Assembly (NCBI GenBank): GCA_003141915.1
Contig: PLNY01000249.1
Coordinates: 1-7,252, forward strand
DNA length: 7,252 nt
Origin: Anaerolineae bacterium
Lineage (GTDB): Bacteria; Chloroflexota; Anaerolineae; Anaerolineales; Villigracilaceae
Reading direction: 5' to 3'
In this document: positions 1 through 6,772 of the stretch, piece after piece
Numbering within the stretch: the stretch's first letter is position 1
How the letters are laid out: each line of letters starts with the position of its first letter
Notes under the pieces: model-generated
The model's database searches: none
Seen by the model: only the letters and a program-made list of their open reading frames with translations
Told to the model about the DNA's origin: nothing
Program-made: the position numbers and the translations under genes

Positions 1-24
1 CGCGCCGATGATTGCTATCTTCAT
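1..24 (-). CDS. N-terminus of a Rossmann-fold (FAD/NAD-binding) protein, partial
   Basis: Only the first eight codons are in the window; the gene runs off the left edge. They translate as MKIAIIGA. A hydrophobic beta strand running into a glycine at this position is the usual start of a beta-alpha-beta dinucleotide-binding fold (GxGxxG), as in FAD-dependent oxidoreductases, amine oxidases, UDP-galactopyranose mutases or NAD-dependent epimerases. A GGAG Shine-Dalgarno lies at 32-29, four bases before the ATG, which supports a real start. The gene lies in the same direction as the flippase-like gene upstream, 77 bp away, so the two may be co-transcribed. The exact family cannot be decided from eight residues; that the gene is real is likely but not certain. 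Confidence 0.6.
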
Positions 25-38
25 TAGTCTCCGATTCT

Positions 39-103
39 AAACACAACGGACACAAAGTCCACAAAGTTTTCTTACCTTTGAGTCCGTAGTGCCCTTTGTG
101 TTT
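39..103. repeat. Imperfect inverted repeat (CACAAAG-type hairpin) after the flippase gene
   Basis: Two 28-base arms (39-66 and 76-103) are reverse complements at about 20 of 28 positions, with perfect ends (AAACACAA at the outer end, CAAAG at the loop end apart from one mismatch just inside) and a 9-base loop (TTTTCTTAC). The CACAAAG word recurs inside the arms. The outer end of the right arm overlaps the stop codon of the minus-strand flippase gene (104-102). No run of U follows the hairpin in the direction of transcription, so it is not a classical Rho-independent terminator. Similar CACAAAGGACAC-type palindromes are dispersed between genes in many environmental genomes. It may affect 3'-end stability or separate expression of the two minus-strand genes; that is inference. 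Confidence 0.6.
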
Positions 104-1106
104 AAGTTTCTGCTTCTGCACGAAGCGAATCGTTCCACTTAATTCCTTCATGCGTCAGATAATATGCGCCCAATAATGTGATGGGTAACCAAAGCGCAAC
201 ATGCAATACCAAAGTGTATCCCGCGGCCGTGGCCTGATCGACTCCATAAGCAACTAACACGGCAATGCCCGGCGCGTCGAATGTGCCGATATATCCCGGT
301 GCGGAGGGAATCGTCGTCGCCAAGTTGACAATGCCATTCATCAACATCAGCGCAAAAAACGAAACACTGAAATTGAAAGCGTGCATCACGAGCCAGTATT
401 TGCTGGTTTCAAGCAGCCAGATGACAAGAGACGTAAGAAACACCATCAGGATCGTGAACGGCGAACGCAATGAAGCCAACCCGTCGAGAAATTTATGCAT
501 CAACGCGCTGGTCTGCTGACGAAAGCGCTGAGGCATTAAACGATCAATGAACCATTGACCAACTTTGATCGTGATCTGCGGAAACATCGCCGCCAGCAAA
601 AAAAGGATCAACGCGCCGAAAAAAAATCCGGTGCCGATCACGGCGACCTGTTGGATGTTGCCGACAAAACCCGATTGTCCCGTTAGCGTTGCAAGTTCAG
701 GCAAATTGACGAAAACAAATCCCAACATCACCACGCCGTCGAAGATGCGCTCGACGATGATGGTCGCGAGCGAAGCGGAAATGGATACATCTTCTCTTCT
801 CTTCAAGATCACGGCGCGCAACACTTCACCGGCGCGTGCCGGATAAATATTGTTGCCCATATATCCAATGGTCGTGATTGGGAACATGGTTTTCGTCGGA
901 ATATTTTTAATCGGCCTAAGCAGATAATGCCACCGCCACGCCCGCACCCACACCGCGACAAAATAAACCGCGACGCCGGGCACAAGCCACCAATAGTTTG
1001 CAGTTTTTACCACTTCCCAGAACTGGCCCAACTGCAGGCCGCGCAGCGCCAACCAGATGAAAAGGACACTGATCAGAACTCCAAGCCAGAATTGCCATTT
1101 TTTCAT
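102..1106 (-). CDS. Flippase-like integral membrane protein, UPF0104 / TIGR00374 (LPG synthase TM-region) family
   Basis: This 334-residue polytopic membrane protein starts MKKWQFW with a hydrophobic segment at about 6-21. Further hydrophobic segments lie at about 39-56, 112-135, 154-176, 217-240 and 250-320. Family hallmarks are visible: GYMGNNIYPARAGEVLR at 81-97, ERIFDG at 119-124 and a PSAPGYIGTFD block at 267-277. These define the family sharing the membrane domain of lysylphosphatidylglycerol synthase (MprF) and the archaeal/bacterial TIGR00374 proteins, thought to move lipid-linked substrates across the membrane. There is no cytosolic aminoacyl-transfer domain, so it is not a full MprF. 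No clear Shine-Dalgarno precedes the ATG. A TATAAT hexamer on the minus strand at 1153-1148 could be its -10 box. In this family such genes often sit with glycosyltransferases and sugar-nucleotide enzymes, which fits the Rossmann-fold gene downstream, but the substrate is unknown. Confidence 0.88.
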   Translation of the reverse strand: MKKWQFWLGVLISVLFIWLALRGLQLGQFWEVVKTANYWWLVPGVAVYFVAVWVRAWRWHYLLRPIKNIPTKTMFPITTIGYMGNNIYPARAGEVLRAVILKRREDVSISASLATIIVERIFDGVVMLGFVFVNLPELATLTGQSGFVGNIQQVAVIGTGFFFGALILFLLAAMFPQITIKVGQWFIDRLMPQRFRQQTSALMHKFLDGLASLRSPFTILMVFLTSLVIWLLETSKYWLVMHAFNFSVSFFALMLMNGIVNLATTIPSAPGYIGTFDAPGIAVLVAYGVDQATAAGYTLVLHVALWLPITLLGAYYLTHEGIKWNDSLRAEAET

Positions 1107-1191
1107 AAGATGATTTTACCAGAGTAAAAATCCAATCACCTGCCAATATTATAGATGAATGAGACCTGATATTTTATGCAAAGGAAAATAT
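1107..1191. promoter_or_regulatory. Divergent intergenic region with candidate -10 elements
   Basis: This 85-bp AT-rich gap lies between the divergently transcribed flippase and sulfatase genes, so it should hold start sites for both. TATAAT is present on the minus strand at 1153-1148, placing a start about 35 bases before the flippase ATG. TATTAT on the plus strand at 1147-1152 is nearly the same site read the other way. No convincing -35 hexamer at 17 bp is seen for either. The call rests on gene arrangement and the -10-like sequence only. Confidence 0.35.
1181..1185 (+). promoter_or_regulatory. Shine-Dalgarno deciding the sulfatase start
   Basis: AAGGA (within GCAAAGGAAAA) lies six bases before the ATG at 1192 and favours that codon. 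A second AAGGA at 1213-1217 lies four bases before another in-frame ATG at 1222. Both starts give a plausible lipoprotein signal peptide. The upstream ATG at 1159 has no such site and would add an unlikely extension. Confidence 0.5.
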
Positions 1192-2547
1192 ATGAAGCGG
1201 GTTATAATGCCCAAGGATATTATGACAAAAACAATTCATCGCTTCATCCTGATGTTTCTTACGGCCGGCCTGCTTTCTTCATGCATCCCGTTCTTTTCAA
1301 AAAGCAACCGTCCCAATTTCATCGTCATCATTTCCGATGACCAGAGTCACGACAGCACGCAATTCATGCCTCAAACGCAGTCGGTGATCTTTGATCAGGG
1401 CGTGAGGTTCGCACAGGGATTCGATACCACGCCGCTATGCTGTCCGAGCCGCGCCAGTATCTTCACCGGCCTGTATGATCACAATAACGGCGTAGAAACC
1501 AACGAAGACAAACTCAACGATAAGTATCAAACCTTCATCATGGCACTCCATAAGAACGGCTATTACACCGGTCTCGTGGGAAAATATTTGAACAGCTGGC
1601 TCGGCGAACCCAGGCCGGAATTTGATTCCTGGGTTTCATGGCCCGGGAGCGTAGCTTCATACAAAGATCCGAATATCAATGTAAATGGCGTGTGGGGCGT
1701 TCATACCGGTTACGTTACCGATATCGAGAACCAATATGTGATGCAGTTTTTGGACCAGGCCTCCAAGCAGAACAAACCGTTCCTTTTGGTCTACGCCGCG
1801 CGCGCGCCGCACGCACCGGCAAGTCCGGCTCCGGAATATGCAAATCTTTTACAAAACCTGCCTCCATATCGTCCGCCCAGCTTTGACCAGGCGGATGTTT
1901 CCAACATGCCGAGTTCCATTTCCAGCATTCCTCCGATGTCGGCGAAAGCGATTGCGAACAATGACGCTTTTCGCCGCCATCAACTCCTGACGTTAATCTC
2001 GCTGGATAATAATGTGGGAAACATCGTCACCAAACTTCAGCAGATGGGCCGGCTCGATAACACGGTGATCTTTTATATTTCGGATAACGGTTTGCAGTGG
2101 GGTGAGCATCGATTGTCATCGGACAAAGCCGCGGAGTTTGAAGAGTCGATCCGCGTTCCATTCGCCATGCGATATCCTCCGCTGATTTCGAAACCTTACG
2201 TGGAGAATCACCTGGTTGGCAACATTGACATTGCCCCGACGATCTATGATCTGGCAGGTCTTCCCATTCCATCCAACATGGACGGAATGTCGCTCGTGAA
2301 ACTACTGAAGGGCGAACCGTGGCGCGATAACATCTTAATTGAATCGTGGCCGGAACGCGGCTATTGGGCCGGCATCCGCACCGATCACTTCGTTTACGTC
2401 GAAACGGAAAACGATATGTCGGAGTTTTATAATTTGCAAACCGACCCGTTCGAGGTGAACAATCTAATCAAAGATCCCCAATATCAATCCGTGATTGCGG
2501 ATTTGAAAGCGAAACTTCAAGTAGAAAAACAACCTCATTCTCCCTGA
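1192..2547 (+). CDS. Sulfatase (arylsulfatase / N-acetylglucosamine-6-sulfatase-like), lipoprotein
   Basis: This is a type I (S1 family) sulfatase of about 451 residues, hydrolysing sulfate esters, probably on a carbohydrate. Residues 1-31 form a lipoprotein signal peptide: positive n-region, hydrophobic core, then LLSSC with the lipidation Cys at 31, so the enzyme should be anchored outside the cytoplasmic membrane. The core starts RPNFIVIISDDQ (metal ligands D49, D50). The active-site motif is CCPSRASIFTG, with Cys83 as the residue expected to become formylglycine (CxPSR rule). Other expected residues are K131 (VGKYLNSW), H207 (APHAP), D298-N299 (SDNG), H306 (GEHRL) and K312. The CCPSR form and GKYLNSW resemble the GNS/SULF group, but the substrate cannot be read from sequence. 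No formylglycine-generating enzyme is present here, so maturation must be encoded elsewhere. The start at 1192 is chosen from the Shine-Dalgarno; 1222 (441 residues) is a good alternative. Confidence 0.93.
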   Translation: MKRVIMPKDIMTKTIHRFILMFLTAGLLSSCIPFFSKSNRPNFIVIISDDQSHDSTQFMPQTQSVIFDQGVRFAQGFDTTPLCCPSRASIFTGLYDHNNGVETNEDKLNDKYQTFIMALHKNGYYTGLVGKYLNSWLGEPRPEFDSWVSWPGSVASYKDPNINVNGVWGVHTGYVTDIENQYVMQFLDQASKQNKPFLLVYAARAPHAPASPAPEYANLLQNLPPYRPPSFDQADVSNMPSSISSIPPMSAKAIANNDAFRRHQLLTLISLDNNVGNIVTKLQQMGRLDNTVIFYISDNGLQWGEHRLSSDKAAEFEESIRVPFAMRYPPLISKPYVENHLVGNIDIAPTIYDLAGLPIPSNMDGMSLVKLLKGEPWRDNILIESWPERGYWAGIRTDHFVYVETENDMSEFYNLQTDPFEVNNLIKDPQYQSVIADLKAKLQVEKQPHSP

Positions 2548-2553
2548 TGAACC

Positions 2554-3057
2554 ATGAATCTTAACGAATCCGCTCCCGACTTTGAACTGCCCGATCTCCA
2601 CGGAGCGTTTCATTGCCTGAGCGATCATCGCGGCAAAATCGTCATCGTAAATTTTTGGTCGTGCGAATGTCCGCATTCCGAACGTACCGATCAAGCTCTG
2701 ACAGCAATGTCCGTTCAATGGGCGGAGAATGTGGTGATGTTGTTCATCGCGTCGAATCGAAGCGAAACCATTCCAGGCATGGAAGAGGCCTCTAAAGCGC
2801 GCGGCCTGCCCCTCGTCCTAGTCGACGCGGATCACTTCGTCGCGGATTTATACGATGCGCAGACCACGCCGCACGTCTTCGTGATTGACCGGAACGGAAT
2901 CCTGCGCTATCGCGGCGCGGTGGACGATGTGACGTTTCGCCAGCGCAAGCCCACCCGCTTCTTTCTCGACGAGGCGGTGCAGGCTTTGCTCAAGGGGCAT
3001 TTACCCGCGCCGGCAGAGACTCCCGCTTATGGCTGTACCATCGTTCGGGAAGTATGA
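2554..3057 (+). CDS. Thioredoxin-fold redoxin (AhpC/TSA-TlpA-like), cytosolic, with CxCP motif
   Basis: The 167-residue protein begins APDFELPDLHG at 7-17, the usual opening of redoxin/peroxiredoxin-like domains, followed by GKIVIVNFWSCECPHS at 27-42. Aligned with the WCxxC site of TlpA/ResA-type thioredoxins, Cys39 takes the nucleophile place (CP), the second site cysteine is Ser42, and an extra Cys37 makes a CxC. TTPHVFVID supplies the cis-proline loop, and the C-terminus has a GC motif with Cys161 that could act as a resolving cysteine. No signal peptide is seen, so it should be cytosolic. It is probably a thiol-dependent reductase or peroxidase; the substrate is unknown. It starts six bases after the sulfatase stop with no clear Shine-Dalgarno, so translation is probably coupled to the sulfatase. 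The downstream gene follows after 38 bp. Confidence 0.85.
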   Translation: MNLNESAPDFELPDLHGAFHCLSDHRGKIVIVNFWSCECPHSERTDQALTAMSVQWAENVVMLFIASNRSETIPGMEEASKARGLPLVLVDADHFVADLYDAQTTPHVFVIDRNGILRYRGAVDDVTFRQRKPTRFFLDEAVQALLKGHLPAPAETPAYGCTIVREV

Positions 3058-3095
3058 CGGTTTTCTTTTTACTCAAGAAGCAGTAGAATTCGACT

Positions 3096-4805
3096 GTGAT
3101 TGAACCAGAAAGATTGACACCATTTCTAAAAAAGATTCACCTCTTCCACGGCTTAAGCGATGAACAGCTGGGAACGGTTGCCGCGCAACTTACAGATGAA
3201 AGCCAGCAGGCAGGGACTACTGTTTTTACCGAGGGGATGCAGGGCGATACCTTCTATTTGATTTTTAGCGGAAAGGTTATCGTTTTTCGGAATCATCATA
3301 AGAAAAAAGGAGACGAAGAGGAGGAACAACAGCTCGCCGTCCTGTTTGCCGGAGATTACTTCGGGGAAGAAGCCCTGTTGACCAATCAAAGACGCAATGC
3401 TGGCGTTCGCATTGAAGAGGAAGCAATTCTATTGAGTCTGCCTCGCGCGAAATTCCTCGAATTGTTGAAAAAGATTCCCCAAATGAAACCGAACTTTGAG
3501 ATTTCGGTGGAGAGCCGCAAGCTGTCGCGCCGATTGCAATTCAAATGGGTGCGTTCCGACGAGGTCATCTATTTTCTGGCGCGCAAGCACATTATTCTTT
3601 TCTTTCAAGCCGCACTTGGACCCCTGGCAACTTTTTTCATTCTTGCTTTCATTTTGAGCATCGCTTTTTTGTTTTTGCACTTCTTCTTTTTGCTATTGAT
3701 CATAGCTATCCTTGGAATATTTTTGGGCGTCGTTCTGCTGTGGGAATGGGTCGATTGGGGAAATGATTATTACATCGTGACCAACCAGCGCGTGATTTGG
3801 CTGGAAAAAGTAGTCGGCCTCTATGACAGCCGACATGAATCTCCGCTTCCCATGTTACTTTCCGTCAGCACAGAGACTGAGCCGCTGGGCCGCTTTCTGG
3901 ATTATGGAAGCGTTATCATCCGTACGTTCGTGGGGCGCATTGTCTTCCATCATGTGGCCCATCCCTTTGAGGTGGAAGCATTGGTGAAGGAACATCAGAA
4001 CCGCGCTAAAGAAGGCTCGCGGCGCACAGAAATAGATGCAATGAAGAAGGCGCTGACCACGCGCATGAACCCAAATCTGGAACAGACCTTGCCCTCTTCT
4101 CCGCAGTCTCCGTCAACATCAAAGGCAAAAAAGAAAGAGGCATCTGCGCGGCAGGAGGGTATGTTCGCGAATCTCTTCAAGCTGCGATTTGAAGATAAAG
4201 AGATCATTACCTACCGCAAGCATTGGTTTGTATTGCTCCAGCAATTATGGCTACCAACTGCATTATTGTTGGGCATATTGGCAGCGCTGGGAGTTGGAAT
4301 TTATTATTTATATTTCACCTCTGCTTCAATTGCTCCAACCGTCAGTTCTGAACGGGAAACCCTTTTCGTTATTGTGCCCTTCGCATTCCTCGTGGTGCTT
4401 GGCTGGTGGATTTATCAATATGTGAACTGGGCCAACGACATTTATCAAGTCACTCCCGATCAAATTCTGGACATCGAGCGAACGCCATTGGGACGTGAAG
4501 ATCGTACGGCCGCCCAATTGGAAAGTATACTGGCTACCGAGTATGAACGACGAGGCGTCCTCGGAATTCTGCTCAACTACGGCAAAGTTCATATCACGGT
4601 CGGCGGCTCGAAGATGACATTCCATGATGTGTTCGATCCTATTTCCGTGCAACAGGATATTGACCGCCGCAGGATGGCGCGCAATGCCGCAAAAGAAGAA
4701 ACCAGAATCAAAGCGGAGCGCGAGCGGCTAGCCGATTGGTTTCTGGCTTACAATGAGATCACCAAACCCGAGAACGAAAAAAACAACGAGTCCGACCAAA
4801 AGTAA
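3096..4805 (+). CDS. cNMP-binding-domain protein fused to two membrane + bacterial PH (bPH2) modules
   Basis: This 569-residue membrane protein starts at GTG. Residues 8-130 form a Crp/PKA-type cyclic-nucleotide-binding domain: IHLFHGLSDEQL, a beta roll, then the phosphate-binding cassette FGEEALL at 89-95 with Arg100 nine residues after Glu91, the PKA spacing. A pair of hydrophobic segments at about 163-217 leads to a first PH-like domain (WGNDYYIVTNQRVIWLE, about 221-300). A charged, low-complexity linker (about 305-355) follows. A second copy comprises hydrophobic segments at 375-445, then WANDIYQVTPDQILDIE and the rest of a PH-like domain to about 530. A charged helical tail ends the protein. 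The PH-like parts match the YdbS/YdbT (PF03703) style. There is no DNA-binding helix-turn-helix, so this is not a transcription factor; it may be a membrane sensor or scaffold responding to a nucleotide. No strong Shine-Dalgarno precedes the GTG, making the start slightly uncertain. Confidence 0.87.
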   Translation: MIEPERLTPFLKKIHLFHGLSDEQLGTVAAQLTDESQQAGTTVFTEGMQGDTFYLIFSGKVIVFRNHHKKKGDEEEEQQLAVLFAGDYFGEEALLTNQRRNAGVRIEEEAILLSLPRAKFLELLKKIPQMKPNFEISVESRKLSRRLQFKWVRSDEVIYFLARKHIILFFQAALGPLATFFILAFILSIAFLFLHFFFLLLIIAILGIFLGVVLLWEWVDWGNDYYIVTNQRVIWLEKVVGLYDSRHESPLPMLLSVSTETEPLGRFLDYGSVIIRTFVGRIVFHHVAHPFEVEALVKEHQNRAKEGSRRTEIDAMKKALTTRMNPNLEQTLPSSPQSPSTSKAKKKEASARQEGMFANLFKLRFEDKEIITYRKHWFVLLQQLWLPTALLLGILAALGVGIYYLYFTSASIAPTVSSERETLFVIVPFAFLVVLGWWIYQYVNWANDIYQVTPDQILDIERTPLGREDRTAAQLESILATEYERRGVLGILLNYGKVHITVGGSKMTFHDVFDPISVQQDIDRRRMARNAAKEETRIKAERERLADWFLAYNEITKPENEKNNESDQK

Positions 4806-4838
4806 AATCGGAACATTTCATTTTAGAGGCATCGTATC

Positions 4839-5369
4839 ATGGCATTACGTACTATTGTTACTCTCCCCGAACCAGTGCTATATCGCAAAGCGCGGCCCGT
4901 CACAAAATTTGATAAGACTCTTCAGACTCTCATTGACGATATGATCGACACCATGCGCGACGCGCCCGGAGTTGGGCTGGCCGCGCCGCAGGTGGGAATC
5001 TCTGAACGATTGATCGTCGTCGAGTATGCGGATCAACCTGATGAAGCAGAAGGCGAAGAGCATAAGGAAGTCAAGCCCAAACTTTACGTCATGATCAATC
5101 CTGAGATTGTAAAGTCGTCCGAAGAAACTGTAATGGGCATCGAAGGCTGTCTTTCCGTTCCTGGTTTGGTCGGCGAAGTGGAACGATTTGAGGAGATTCA
5201 GGTCAAAGGTCTGAACCGGCGTGGACAACCGATGAAAGTCAAAGCCAAAGGCTGGCTGGCACGCATCTTCCAGCACGAAATCGATCATATCGATGGAGTC
5301 GTCTTTACCCAACGCGCTACAAAAGTTTGGAAACCGGAAACGCAAGAAGAGGAAGAAGATAAAGTCTAG
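4839..5369 (+). CDS. def: Peptide deformylase
   Basis: The 176-residue enzyme removes the formyl group from the N-terminal methionine of new proteins in the cytosol, using a bound Fe(II)/Zn ion. All three family motifs are present: GVGLAAPQ at 44-51, EGCLS at 102-106 with metal ligand Cys104, and QHEIDHIDG at 145-153 with ligands His146 and His150 and catalytic Glu147. An acidic insertion (YADQPDEAEGEEHKE, around residues 66-80) sits between motifs 1 and 2, and the C-terminus is Glu-rich; such insertions are common in Chloroflexota deformylases. GAGG about ten bases before the ATG may be the ribosome site. The gene ends TAG followed directly by an in-frame TGA. It lies 33 bp after the cNMP/PH gene and 79 bp before recF on the same strand. 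Confidence 0.96.
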   Translation: MALRTIVTLPEPVLYRKARPVTKFDKTLQTLIDDMIDTMRDAPGVGLAAPQVGISERLIVVEYADQPDEAEGEEHKEVKPKLYVMINPEIVKSSEETVMGIEGCLSVPGLVGEVERFEEIQVKGLNRRGQPMKVKAKGWLARIFQHEIDHIDGVVFTQRATKVWKPETQEEEEDKV

Positions 5370-5382
5370 TGATCGACGTTCG

Positions 5383-5411
5383 TTGACTGAAAATGATTTG
5401 CCTCGCTTTAT
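5383..5411 (+). promoter_or_regulatory. Weak candidate promoter upstream of recF
   Basis: TTGACT (5383-5388) matches five of six bases of the -35 consensus and is followed 17 bases later by CTTTAT (5406-5411), a poor -10 match. It lies in the 79-bp gap between def and recF, the largest gap in the plus-strand run up to that point, where an internal promoter would be sensible. The weak -10 keeps confidence low. Confidence 0.2.
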
Positions 5412-5448
5412 GGAATTCTGAAACGCGTCGGGTCGGACATTACAAACC

Positions 5449-6636
5449 ATGCATCTCAAGCATCTCTCCCTTACCAACTTTCGCAACTTCGCACGCCTCG
5501 ATATTGACTTACCGCGGCGCGTGATATTGCTCGTCGGGGATAACGCGCAAGGCAAGACCAGCATTCTCGAAGCGATTTATTTTCTCGCATCGTTCACGTC
5601 GTTCCAAACCAACACCGACCGGCAAATGGTCAACTTTGTGGAAGCGAAAAATTCTTTGGCGGTTGCGCGTCTTGTCGCGGAGTACGAGCGCAACAAAAAG
5701 AGACATAAACTCGAAGCGCGCTTGATTCTCGAATCGACCGGCATCAACGGTCAACGTCTTCGCAAAGAAGTTTTGCTGGATGGTGTGAAGAAACAAATCA
5801 ATGAGATCATCGGTCATTTCAACGCGGTCATCTTCGTTCCGCAAATGTCGGGCATCATCGAAGATGGCCCCGAGGAACGACGGCGATATTTGAATCTCGC
5901 GCTGGCGCCAACCATCCGTGAGTATGCAGGTGTGTTGAGCGATTACAACCAGGCTTTGAGTCAGCGCAACGCATTGCTCAAAGCGTTGAGTGAAAATGGA
6001 GGAAGCGGCGACCAGCTTGAAGTCTGGGATGAAACGCTGACGCGTCTCGGTGCGCAAATCATTCAATGGCGCATCGAAGCCGTCCAACAGATCGAACGAC
6101 TCGCAACGCGCGTCCATCAAGAATTGACTCGCGGACGCGAAGTCTTGCGATTGAATTATCAGCCTGCGTACGATCCGTTGCCGCCGATCAGCATGAAGCT
6201 GACGACAGACACGGATCGTTCTTCGCTGAAAGCGGATGAAATCCAAAAGGGATTTTTGGCGCGCCTGAAAGAGATTCGCTCCGAAGAGATCGCGCGCGGC
6301 GTGACAACGATCGGTCCGCATCGCGACGAGTTGCGTTTTCTCGCGAATGGAATCGATCTCGGCGATTACGGTTCGCGCGGACAAATCCGCACGACGCTGC
6401 TGGCGTTGAAGCTTGCCGAAGTCAATTGGATGTAGGAACGCACCGGCGAGTGGCCTGTGATCCTGCTTGACGAAGTAATGGCGGAACTCGATTTACAGCG
6501 CCGCGCTGATTTACTCAAATATGTCGGCGAGAGCGAACAGGTGTTGTTCACTGCCACCGATGAGCATATGTTCGCGTCGGAGTTTGTCGAGCAAGCGGAA
6601 GTTTGGAAAGTGGAAGATGGAAGTGTGAAGAAATAA
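5449..6636 (+). pseudogene. recF: recF (DNA replication/repair ABC ATPase) interrupted by an in-frame TAG
   Basis: RecF binds single-strand gaps and, with RecO and RecR, loads RecA. The frame from ATG 5449 encodes MHLKHLSLTNFRNF, the standard RecF N-terminus, then Walker A GDNAQGKTS (30-38), an FVPQMSGIIEDGPEERRRYLN block in the middle and the ABC signature GSRGQIRT (308-315). Codon 329 (6433-6435) is TAG. After it the same frame stays open for 66 codons to TAA at 6634-6636 and still encodes Walker B and D-loop (VILLDEVMAELD, Asp341-Glu342) and a typical RecF C-terminus (VLFTATDEH). Full length would be 395 residues, normal for RecF. A product ending at 328 lacks Walker B and should not hydrolyse ATP. 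There is no frameshift and no other stop, so the change is recent, an assembly/base error, or a suppressed codon. No clear Shine-Dalgarno is seen. Confidence 0.88.
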
Positions 6637-6638
6637 TC

Positions 6639-6748
6639 GTCATTGCGAGGTGGTGTTGTCCCCGCCGTGGCAATCTCGTTCTTTATGAAATTGTTTATTT
6701 GATGGCTAGTTGAGATTGCCACGCTCGCTTTCGCTCGCTCGCAATGAC
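6639..6748. repeat. Palindromic intergenic repeat element (GTCATTGCGAG...GCAATCTC type)
   Basis: This 110-bp element has two inverted arms, 6639-6677 and 6712-6748. The outer 11 bases (GTCATTGCGAG / CTCGCAATGAC) and the inner 12 bases (CGTGGCAATCTC / GAGATTGCCACG) pair perfectly. The middle of the arms (16 versus 14 bases) does not pair: the left is GTGGTGTTGTCCCCGC, and the right is a CTCGCTTTCGCTCG-like repeat. A 34-base AT-rich spacer (6678-6711) lies between the arms. It starts two bases after the recF stop codon and ends 24 bases before the cupin ATG. Palindromes with this sequence recur between genes in many environmental bacterial genomes and resemble REP/MITE-like elements; no direct target duplication is visible here. 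It could terminate or stabilise recF mRNA, but no U-run follows. Confidence 0.8.
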
Positions 6749-6753
6749 AACAT

Positions 6754-6765
6754 AAAAGGAAAGGA
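6754..6765 (+). promoter_or_regulatory. Double Shine-Dalgarno fixing the cupin start
   Basis: AAAAGGAAAGGA contains two AGGA cores; the second ends seven bases before the ATG at 6773. This is the strongest ribosome site in the window and shows that the gene starts at 6773 rather than at the TTG at 6710, whose frame would run through the palindromic repeat. Confidence 0.75.
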
Positions 6766-6772
6766 TAAAACC

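Noticed and set aside
766..782. GCGAGCGAAGCGG inside the flippase gene, resembling the repeat arm
   Set aside because: It encodes part of the membrane protein just before the conserved ERIFDG motif, has no inverted partner, and is probably coincidence.
1159..1191. Upstream ATG extension of the sulfatase
   Set aside because: No Shine-Dalgarno precedes it, and the added residues lengthen the signal peptide n-region beyond what is usual.
3096..3500. Crp/Fnr-type transcription regulator
   Set aside because: The cNMP domain is followed by membrane segments and PH-like domains, not by a helix-turn-helix.
4878..5564. Minus-strand open frame (228 codons) across def and the start of recF
   Set aside because: It overlaps two genes with complete catalytic motifs on the plus strand and has no recognisable domain of its own.
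5509..6384. Long minus-strand open frame (291 codons) across recF
   Set aside because: It lies wholly inside the well-recognised recF coding frame, shows no family motif, and arises from the codon bias of recF on the opposite strand.
6436..6636. Separate small gene for the RecF C-terminal part (for example from ATG 6478)
   Set aside because: No Shine-Dalgarno is present before it, and starting at 6478 would leave out Walker B; the segment is better explained as the tail of the interrupted recF.
6710..6772. TTG-initiated extension of the cupin gene
   Set aside because: The extra 21 residues translate the arm of the palindromic repeat, and a strong Shine-Dalgarno sits before the ATG at 6773.
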